Positions 46,496 to 51,748 of a stretch of 51,748 nucleotides of DNA are shown piece by piece. The notes beneath the pieces are model-generated. The model was not told the origin of the DNA. It did not search any database and saw only the letters and a program-made list of their open reading frames with translations. This stretch comes from a virus: IMG/VR virus record IMGVR_UViG_3300021420_000007, positions 1 to 51,748 of that record; one strand, given 5' to 3'. Position numbers and translations under genes: made by a program. The stretch's first letter is position 1; each line of letters begins with the position of its first letter.

Positions 46496-46717
46496 TTATA
46501 ATTGCACGTAATAGACAGTGCGGACGCGACCGTCAGGAACGCCAAAGGATACATAAGGGCGAAGCTGACCGCGAAGCGCGAAACCGGTAGCTTTTTCGCC
46601 GTTGGCGCGACGGCGTTTCAATTCGATATTACGCGCACGTAGGGCTTGTTTTTGTGCGTCATCCTGAGAAATATCTTGCGCGTCCATGAAATCAAGAGGA
46701 TCGAATGAAAGTTGCAT
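46496..46717 (-). CDS. First gene of the second leftward cassette, unknown
   Basis: A 73-aa protein with TAGGAG before the ATG. Acidic N-terminus, helical basic middle ('AQKQALRARNIELKRRRANG'), beta-like end ('YVSFGVPDGRVRTVYYV'). It is the leading gene behind the best dyad promoter of the genome. No family is recognised. Confidence 0.55.
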   Translation of the reverse strand: MQLSFDPLDFMDAQDISQDDAQKQALRARNIELKRRRANGEKATGFALRGQLRPYVSFGVPDGRVRTVYYVQL

Positions 46718-46746
46718 CTGGTAATCTCCTAGTTGTGTGTGGCGCT

Positions 46747-46775
46747 ATTCTGATAGCATCTGACACGCGTGTCAA
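46747..46775 (-). promoter_or_regulatory. Promoter with perfect 14-bp palindrome at -35
   Basis: Minus strand TTGACA (46775-46770), 17-nt spacer, CAGAAT (46752-46747), then a 29-nt leader with AGGAG. The palindrome TGACACGCGTGTCA (46761-46774) is perfect and is the best member of the dyad family. Confidence 0.6.
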
Positions 46776-46805
46776 CTCGTATATTGAGACTCATATCACA
46801 AAAAT

Positions 46806-46838
46806 TGGCCGATATATGGCCGATATATGGCCGATATT
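46806..46838. repeat. Three 11-bp direct repeats upstream of the portal gene
   Basis: TGGCCGATATA at 46806-46816 and 46817-46827, and TGGCCGATATT at 46828-46838. The 11-bp period places each copy on the same DNA face. They lie between the leftward promoter and the portal promoter candidate, a typical place for an operator or iteron array. Confidence 0.85.
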
Positions 46839-46865
46839 GTGACGCCGGTCGCATTCGGCTAAACT
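46837..46865 (+). promoter_or_regulatory. Portal operon promoter candidate, leaderless type
   Basis: TTGTGA (46837-46842), 17-nt spacer, TAAACT (46860-46865), then 7 nt to the portal ATG at 46873, which lacks a Shine-Dalgarno sequence. The -35 overlaps the last 11-bp repeat. Confidence 0.45.
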
Positions 46866-46872
46866 GCCCGGT

Positions 46873-48585
46873 ATGAACCAAACACCGTTAGCTGCTCTTG
46901 TGGCCGCCCTTGCTGTATCCACGCCTGCAGCGCAAGCTGCGCCTGTCAAGCCTCCCATGGTCATCTCGCGCGCATTGCGGGCCATTGCGCAACAGGTGCA
47001 GGACGGCGACCTTATTCATCCGCAGCGGCCCGAGCGTCCGGCTGATGTCTACAGTTTCCCTGAACTACCGCCCGGCGTTATTCCTAAGGACAAGACTGCG
47101 CTGACGATTGCAATGGACGGTGCTTACAGTGCCGCCGCGCCGGTCATACTGGCCACAGGAGAAGTCAAACGCACTGAACTTGCTATGGACTCGGGCGGCG
47201 GATTCGCGCCGTCGTGGGGTCTCCTAGGCGGCCAGGGATTCGCGGGCGGCCTATGGTTTCCGGGGTATCCGTACCTTGCTGAACTCACGCAAATATCCGA
47301 GTACCGCGAGCCATGTGAAACAATCGCCACGGAAATGACGCGCAAATGGTTCGAGCTACAGAGCAAGAGCGGCGGCGACAAGTCCGAGAAAATCGCACAG
47401 ATCATGGCCGAGTGCGAACGGCTCAAAGTGCGAGAGAATTTCTATCGGGCGTTCCTGCTTGATTGCGAATTCGGCCGCGGACAGATTTACTTGAATATTG
47501 CAGATGCTGACGAAGGCAAGCGGCAGCTACCTCTTGAGATATCGCCTGGGGGAATCCCTAAAGGCTCGCTCAAATCCATTCAATGTTTCGAGCCCTATTG
47601 GTCGACGCCATATTCATGGAATGCACAATATCCCGAGCGTACGGATTTCTACAAGCCCACGTCCTGGTACATCATGGGTCGCAAGACCCATAGCGACCGC
47701 ATACTAACGTTTATCGGCCGTGAAGTGCCCGACTTGCTCAAGCCGGCATACAACTTCAGCGGCATTTCAATGATTCAGCTAGGCGAGATGGCCGTAAACA
47801 TGTGGTTGCGGACCCGCAAGGCCGTCAATGATTTGATCAACAATTACTCGTTGCTTATCTTGTCGACTGATCTAGGGGCGACACTTGAGGAAGGCGGCGA
47901 ACCCGGTACGGGACTTATCCCCCGTCTGAAAGCATTGACAGCTTTGCGCAACAATCAGGGCGTCAATGCGATCAACAAAGACTCTGAGGAAATGGCATTC
48001 GCTGAAGCGACGCTGGCCGGTCTTGATAAATTACAGGCGCAAAGCCAGGAGCATATGGCGGCCGTGTGGGGCATACCTCTAGTCAAGCTCACGGGTGTTA
48101 CGCCCTCGGGCCTCAACGCTTCTAGCGAAGGCGAGATAACGGTATGGTATGACCGGGTCGGCGCCATGCAGGTACGCATAGGGCAACCCAATCTCGAAAT
48201 CTTGCTCAAGGCTATACAGTGCTCACTGTTCGGCGCAATCGACGATGATCTTGTGGTGCATTGGATTACGCTTGACGAGCCGACCGAAAAAGAACTGAGC
48301 GAGATTCGTAAGAGCGACGCCGATATGGATACGGGCTATATCAACGCTGGCGTGATATCGCCCGACGAAGCCCGTACGCGCATACAGAGCGACCCGGATT
48401 CGGGTTACTCGAACTTGACCGGGCCGGCGCCCGAGCCTGAACCCGACCCTGAGCCAACGACCGACCCCGAAAGCGACGCATCACGTGAGCATGAATCGAC
48501 CGAAGCTGACAAGGACCGCAAGCATGAATTGGCGTTGGCCAAGACGCCGCCTGCCGTGCCGATTCGAGCCAAGACGGGCGAATAG
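46873..48585 (+). CDS. Portal protein (DUF1073 type)
   Basis: A 570-aa protein. 'WFPGYPYLAELTQISEYREP' then 'CETIATEMTRKWFEL', 'GRGQIYLNIADADEGKRQLP', 'GISMIQLGEMAVNMWLRTRK', 'AVWGIPLVKLTGVTPSGLNA' and 'EGEITVWYDRVG' are the DUF1073 portal pattern. It forms the dodecameric channel at one capsid vertex. The C-terminal 60 residues are Glu/Pro/Asp-rich and disordered. The N-terminal 23 residues look like a signal peptide ('MNQTPLAALVAALAVSTPAA'), odd for a portal; ATG 46957 is a possible later start, but the promoter spacing favours 46873. Confidence 0.82.
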   Translation: MNQTPLAALVAALAVSTPAAQAAPVKPPMVISRALRAIAQQVQDGDLIHPQRPERPADVYSFPELPPGVIPKDKTALTIAMDGAYSAAAPVILATGEVKRTELAMDSGGGFAPSWGLLGGQGFAGGLWFPGYPYLAELTQISEYREPCETIATEMTRKWFELQSKSGGDKSEKIAQIMAECERLKVRENFYRAFLLDCEFGRGQIYLNIADADEGKRQLPLEISPGGIPKGSLKSIQCFEPYWSTPYSWNAQYPERTDFYKPTSWYIMGRKTHSDRILTFIGREVPDLLKPAYNFSGISMIQLGEMAVNMWLRTRKAVNDLINNYSLLILSTDLGATLEEGGEPGTGLIPRLKALTALRNNQGVNAINKDSEEMAFAEATLAGLDKLQAQSQEHMAAVWGIPLVKLTGVTPSGLNASSEGEITVWYDRVGAMQVRIGQPNLEILLKAIQCSLFGAIDDDLVVHWITLDEPTEKELSEIRKSDADMDTGYINAGVISPDEARTRIQSDPDSGYSNLTGPAPEPEPDPEPTTDPESDASREHESTEADKDRKHELALAKTPPAVPIRAKTGE

Positions 48586-48614
48586 TTGACAAGCGTGTCG
48601 AGCGCTGATAGTTT
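48586..48614 (+). promoter_or_regulatory. Promoter with dyad at -35, leaderless type
   Basis: TTGACA (48586-48591), 17-nt spacer, TAGTTT (48609-48614), 8 nt to ATG 48623. The dyad is TGACAAGCGTGTCG (48587-48600). No Shine-Dalgarno before the ATG. Confidence 0.45.
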
Positions 48615-48622
48615 CGCGTCTC

Positions 48623-48859
48623 ATGCAAACACCAATTGTTGACGAGTATTCGGCGACCCGTATTGCACAGTCGATACGAACCGCTGCGGAAATGGGAAAA
48701 CGGCTTAATTCGTGCGGACTAAATCGGCGAGCGGTCGTGATTCTTTTACAGGATGCTACCGGCGTGGCCCAACGAGATATCAAATTGATTCTCGACGCAC
48801 TGCCGAAATTGTCCGCGTTTTATCTCACTGCACCAAACCCGCCGTCACGCAAGCCATGA
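48623..48859 (+). CDS. Small conserved protein after the portal, unknown
   Basis: A 78-aa helical protein: 'ATRIAQSIRTAAEMGKRLNS', 'RRAVVILLQDATGVAQRDIK'. Similar short proteins are common next to portal genes, but I cannot name a family. Possible leaderless start. It overlaps the next gene by 4 nt. Confidence 0.55.
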   Translation: MQTPIVDEYSATRIAQSIRTAAEMGKRLNSCGLNRRAVVILLQDATGVAQRDIKLILDALPKLSAFYLTAPNPPSRKP

Positions 48860-49299
48860 GACAACCCGACTTGATTATCGGTCCCCGCGACAACCCGCAG
48901 ACTCTACGGTGGCATATCTTCGTTTGGCGCGGCTGGCAGTTATCCCTGCACAAATGGCTACGCTCGGATGACGACCGCGCTCCACACGACCACAAAGCGG
49001 ATAACGTCTCGATACTGCTTATTGGCTGTTTCCGCGAAATGGTCCGCGGAATTGACGGCGTTGACCGATGGTATTTGCGCTGGCCTCTGCGCCCGTATTT
49101 CCGCAAGGGCGAAACGCTGCATCGCGTCGCGCTTCTATCTGAGCGGCCCGTATGGTCGCTATGGCTGCGATGGCCCGCGCGTCGGCGTTGGGGTTATGGC
49201 TGCCCTAAGGGATGGGTTGATGCCGACGATTACAACAGCAACAAACAGGATGAATATTACGCTACAGGCATTAGCGAAGTAGGGCGCGGATGCGGGTAA
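48856..49299 (+). CDS. Cupin-like conserved phage protein
   Basis: A 147-aa protein from ATG 48856 (ATGA overlap). 'HKWLRSDDDRAPHDHKADNV' followed by 'SILLIGCFRE', 'RKGETLHRVALLSERPVWSL' and 'RRRWGYGCPKGWVD' follow a cupin-like pattern with His of 'PHDH' and 'LHRV' as candidate metal ligands. This family recurs in phages as an unnamed cupin protein. No substrate can be proposed. Confidence 0.6.
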   Translation: MRQPDLIIGPRDNPQTLRWHIFVWRGWQLSLHKWLRSDDDRAPHDHKADNVSILLIGCFREMVRGIDGVDRWYLRWPLRPYFRKGETLHRVALLSERPVWSLWLRWPARRRWGYGCPKGWVDADDYNSNKQDEYYATGISEVGRGCG

Positions 49300-49460
49300 A
49301 AAAGCAAAGCATGCGGCAAGTGAAAGATGCTGCGCTTATCGGCGATGCAGTCGAACTGACTACGCCGCACCGACAGCCGAAAATACCTAAACTTTCAACA
49401 AAACTAGCTAGCGGAACATACTTCCGTGGCGCATTGATTCACCGTAGAACAGGAGTTTAA
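49290..49460 (+). CDS. Small basic protein, 56 aa
   Basis: A 56-aa protein from ATG 49290, overlapping the cupin-like gene by 10 nt, with AGGG upstream. Lys/Arg-rich ('MRVKKQSMRQVKDAALIGDA', 'YFRGALIHRRTGV'). It fills the gap before 49466. No family is recognised. Confidence 0.4.
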   Translation: MRVKKQSMRQVKDAALIGDAVELTTPHRQPKIPKLSTKLASGTYFRGALIHRRTGV

Positions 49461-49465
49461 TAGAC

Positions 49466-49756
49466 ATGGCGACGAAACCGAAAACATTAGCCGATTTTAA
49501 GGCTGCTCACGACCCCAACGTGATTGTGCCGAACAAAATACGCGTGGCATTGGCGGCTATCGAAAAAGAAGGGCCCGAAAACTGGCTGTACGAAGCTGAC
49601 TTTTTGAAATTGTCCGGATTGAGTACGACTCAGTTAGCTATGTTCCGCGATCAATTCGCCGCTCATATCGTGGAAGCGGCCGGCACTCGTAGCGGTAAAT
49701 CTGCCAAGCGTGTTTACTTCGGAAATGCTAAAGTAGCTGCCAAACTCCGAGGGTAA
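49466..49756 (+). CDS. Small conserved protein with DFKAAHDP motif
   Basis: A 96-aa protein with an AGGAG site 12 nt upstream. It begins 'TLADFKAAHDPNVIVPNKIR' and continues as a small helical domain ('NWLYEADFLKLSGLSTTQLA', 'FRDQFAAHIVE') that may be winged-helix-like. The adjacent gene repeats the N-terminal DFKAAHDP motif. Function unknown. Confidence 0.55.
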   Translation: MATKPKTLADFKAAHDPNVIVPNKIRVALAAIEKEGPENWLYEADFLKLSGLSTTQLAMFRDQFAAHIVEAAGTRSGKSAKRVYFGNAKVAAKLRG

Positions 49757-49759
49757 ACC

Positions 49760-50833
49760 ATGACACGCACAGCTAAAGATTTCAAAGCCGCTCATGATCC
49801 AGCAACTATCATTGCCGATCTGCGCCGACAATTAGAAGAGGCGCACACAGTGGCCAGCACGGCCGACGCACTGCGCGATGTTCTCGATACGGCCAAGCTG
49901 GCAACGCAAGAACTTGACTTGCCGAAATGGGTGGTTGAACCCAAGAAAGCTAAGGCGCCTGGCGTGCCTAAAATTATGTTGAGTGATTTGCATTGGGGCG
50001 AACAAGTGCGGTCCTCGCAAATCGGTGGCGTGAATTCGTACAACCTCGTTATTGCTCGACGCCGGTTGCGGCACGTGATTGAAACCGTAATCTCATTGTG
50101 TAGGATTCTCGATCCGACTATGTCGTATCCTGGAATTGTCTGCCCGCTCGGTGGTGATATCATAAGCGGCAACATTCACGATGAGTTGGCGGCAACTAAT
50201 GAACTAAACACCATGCCTACCGTCGTGGATATTTACAAGAATCTCATTGGAATCATTACGCTGCTTGCCGATACGTTCGGCCACGTGTTTCTACCTTGCG
50301 TGAGCGGCAACCATGACCGCGACACGAAAAAGATTTGGAGCAAGGATCGCAACCACACGTCATTCGGTTGGTTGCTCTATCAGTTATTGGCTGCGCATTT
50401 CGAGCATGACGAACGTGTCACGTTTTACATTCCCGACGGATCGGATGCACTATATCGCATCTACGGAACGCGATACCTGTTAACGCACGGCGATCAATTC
50501 CGAGGCGGCGACGGTATCATTGGGCCGCTTGGTCCTGTCACACGGGGCGAGCAAAAGAAAAACACACGTAATGCTGCGGTCGGCCAAGATTACGACGTGA
50601 TGGAATTCGGCCATTTCCACAAGCGGATGTTGACAGCGCGATTGCGCGGCAATGGTTCGCTCAAGGGATATGATGAATACGCGGCTGACAACAATTTTGG
50701 GTTTGAGCCGGCGTCGCAGAATTTTTGGGTTACGCATCCTGACCACGGTATTACATTTGACGCGCCCGTGTACGCTGACGCCGCCGTCAAGCGTGTCAAG
50801 ACGCTGCCGTGGGTTTCGGTACCCGGTAAATGA
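49760..50833 (+). CDS. Calcineurin-like metallophosphoesterase
   Basis: A 357-aa protein. The five metal motifs are in order: 'SDLHWGE' near 75 (Asp-x-His), 'GGDIISG' near 132 (Gly-Asp), 'GNHDRD' near 184, 'LTHGDQ' near 241 and 'GHFHK' near 285 (Gly-His-x-His). This is the complete set for a two-metal phosphoesterase of the DNA-repair exonuclease type. The first 70 residues contain 'AKDFKAAHDPATI', shared with the previous protein, and a helix. Such genes are often found near portals; the substrate is unknown. Confidence 0.8.
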   Translation: MTRTAKDFKAAHDPATIIADLRRQLEEAHTVASTADALRDVLDTAKLATQELDLPKWVVEPKKAKAPGVPKIMLSDLHWGEQVRSSQIGGVNSYNLVIARRRLRHVIETVISLCRILDPTMSYPGIVCPLGGDIISGNIHDELAATNELNTMPTVVDIYKNLIGIITLLADTFGHVFLPCVSGNHDRDTKKIWSKDRNHTSFGWLLYQLLAAHFEHDERVTFYIPDGSDALYRIYGTRYLLTHGDQFRGGDGIIGPLGPVTRGEQKKNTRNAAVGQDYDVMEFGHFHKRMLTARLRGNGSLKGYDEYAADNNFGFEPASQNFWVTHPDHGITFDAPVYADAAVKRVKTLPWVSVPGK

Positions 50834-51168
50834 GTCTTCCAACCGATGCGGCGGAGCGTAAAGCGCTGCCCGTTTTTACGTACGTCACGGAGTATTTCCT
50901 CGACGCGTTGCTGGCTGAAGTTGCTGTGGCTGTCGCGGGCAACGAACAGCATAATCCAGGTGAGCCATTGCACTGGGCTCGATCCAAATCTGCCGATCAC
51001 ATGGATAGCGCCTTACGTCATATGCTCGATCACAAGAAAAATCCGCGCGACATTGACGGGCAGTACCATTTAGCAAAAGCCATATGGCGCCTCAAGGCTG
51101 AATTGCAGTTACTGATAGAATCTGAGCATGCCGCAGTTACGCGCCAACCCGCCGCCGAACCAACGTAA
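50830..51168 (+). CDS. MazG-like dATP/dGTP diphosphohydrolase domain protein (DUF5664-like)
   Basis: A 112-aa protein starting in an ATGA overlap. 'FLDALLAEVAVAVAGNEQHN' and 'HWARSKSADHMDSALRHMLD' with 'DIDGQYHLAKAIWRLKAELQ' resemble the DUF5664 / dATP-dGTP diphosphohydrolase N-terminal family, an all-helical fold with acidic and His residues for metal. In other phages this activity changes nucleotide pools; no PurZ-like gene is present here. It overlaps the minor head gene by 41 nt. Confidence 0.6.
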   Translation: MSLPTDAAERKALPVFTYVTEYFLDALLAEVAVAVAGNEQHNPGEPLHWARSKSADHMDSALRHMLDHKKNPRDIDGQYHLAKAIWRLKAELQLLIESEHAAVTRQPAAEPT

Positions 51169-51748
51169 ACCCGTCACACTGCGCCCGATTCATGCGAGCG
51201 CGGCGACGGCGGCCTGGTACTTCGTTGAGCTTGAGCGGTTTGCGAATGCTATGCGGGCTGACGTTGAGCGGCATGTGCTAGCGGTATACGGTTCACTCGA
51301 ACCGCAAGAAATGGCGCACGACGCCGCCAACCCTTCGTTGTTACTGCGCGCGGCGTTACGTAAATGGGGCGGCTTGTGGATCAGTCGATTTGATCGGCTA
51401 TCATTGGATCTTGGTCAAGCCTTCGCGCGAAAATCGTTCGGCATTACGCAGACGCAAATGCGCGCGGCGTTGAAAGACGCCGGCTTTACCGTCAAGTTCG
51501 ATCCGACACCCGCGAGCCGCGCCGCGTACCAGTTGGTCATTGCTGAACAAGTCAATCTCATCAAATCGATACCTGCGCAATATCTCAAGGATGTTGAGAG
51601 TAAAGTGTGGAATTCAGTCATGAAGGGTGCCGACATGCATGCGCTGGCGACGGACCTACGAAAAACCTACGGTGTGTCGCGTGACCGGGCGGCCACGATA
51701 GCAAGGGATCAGAACAACAAAGCCAAGGCCATCATTGAGAAAACGCGC
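51128..51748 (+). CDS. Minor head / head morphogenesis protein, N-terminal part
   Basis: 207 codons run to the end of the window and continue in frame at position 2 of the left end after removal of the 127-bp redundancy (total 293 aa). The N-terminal part is helical: 'ATAAWYFVELERFANAMRAD', 'WGGLWISRFDRLSLDLGQAF', and 'VNLIKSIPAQYLKDVESKVW', as in SPP1 gp7-type proteins that bind the portal. The start at ATG 51128 lies within the end of the previous gene. Confidence 0.8.
   Translation, partial: MPQLRANPPPNQRKPVTLRPIHASAATAAWYFVELERFANAMRADVERHVLAVYGSLEPQEMAHDAANPSLLLRAALRKWGGLWISRFDRLSLDLGQAFARKSFGITQTQMRAALKDAGFTVKFDPTPASRAAYQLVIAEQVNLIKSIPAQYLKDVESKVWNSVMKGADMHALATDLRKTYGVSRDRAATIARDQNNKAKAIIEKTR
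51622..51748. repeat. Terminal redundancy, right copy
   Basis: Exact copy of 1-127. See the left copy; together they show that the sequence closes into a 51,621 bp circle. Confidence 0.95.

Noticed and set aside
46900-47104. Plus-strand alternative frame in the portal start region
   Set aside because: Fully covered by the portal frame, no ribosome site, no recognisable product.
1-51748. tRNA genes, integrase, insertion sequences
   Set aside because: No cloverleaf-like stretch with a TTCGANTC arm, no recombinase motifs and no terminal inverted repeats with a transposase were seen on reading; a tRNA scan was not run.

Overview
The window is one complete phage genome. The first 127 bases are repeated exactly as the last 127 (1-127 = 51622-51748), and the minor head gene that runs off the right end continues in frame at the left end, so the molecule closes into a 51,621 bp circle. 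The gene content is that of a contractile-tailed member of Caudoviricetes: DUF2184 capsid, DUF1073 portal, DUF3383 sheath, a simple Pam3-like baseplate, TerL, and a family A DNA polymerase. An embedded Rz/Rz1 spanin pair points to a Gram-negative host. I found no integrase, no recognisable CI-type repressor, no tRNA, no CRISPR array and no insertion sequence, so a virulent life style is the simplest reading.

Layout on the circle: (i) 46873-51748 and 2-22737, plus strand: portal, small accessory proteins, metallophosphoesterase, minor head protein, protease, scaffold-like protein, two cement-like proteins flanking the capsid, head-tail connectors, sheath, tube, chaperone with a -1 frameshift, tape measure, baseplate, spike, fibre, then the lysis cassette. 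(ii) 22734-29388, minus strand: replication operon (DUF2800 nuclease, a candidate Acb2 anti-CBASS protein, an SSB, DNA polymerase A, endonuclease VII). (iii) 29464-34790, plus strand: SF2 helicase, HNH, membrane protein, VRR-NUC, TetR-like regulator, and a prim-pol/VapE replicase split in two. (iv) 34787-38888, minus strand: a chain of about 18 very small, translationally coupled genes (zinc ribbons, membrane peptides, a lipoprotein, DUF1643). (v) 38889-39177: the largest non-coding region, with repeats. (vi) 39178-43755, plus strand: TerS, endonuclease VII, TerL, a BIG2 Ig-like protein, a secreted protein, a membrane protein. (vii) 43853-46717, minus strand: a second chain of small coupled genes, divergent from the portal.

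The most interesting signals are regulatory. Eight sites share a 14-bp dyad whose left half is a sigma70-type -35 box (consensus TGACAC-N4-GTCA); they sit in front of the minus-strand cassettes, the TetR-like gene and the gene after the portal. Several gene groups also start with a -10-like hexamer only 6-8 nt before an ATG that lacks a Shine-Dalgarno sequence, which suggests leaderless mRNAs. The SSB gene ends in UGA followed in frame by 34 sense codons that finish in Ile-Pro-Phe, as bacterial SSB tails do, directly before the polymerase ATG; this may be a recoded or readthrough tail. On the structural side, the baseplate DUF2612 protein carries LamG and three PASTA domains, the spike carries a LamG domain, and a small beta-strand module is shared by a capsid cement protein, a connector and the sheath. 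All functional assignments come from reading motifs and remembered family patterns; no database search was run.
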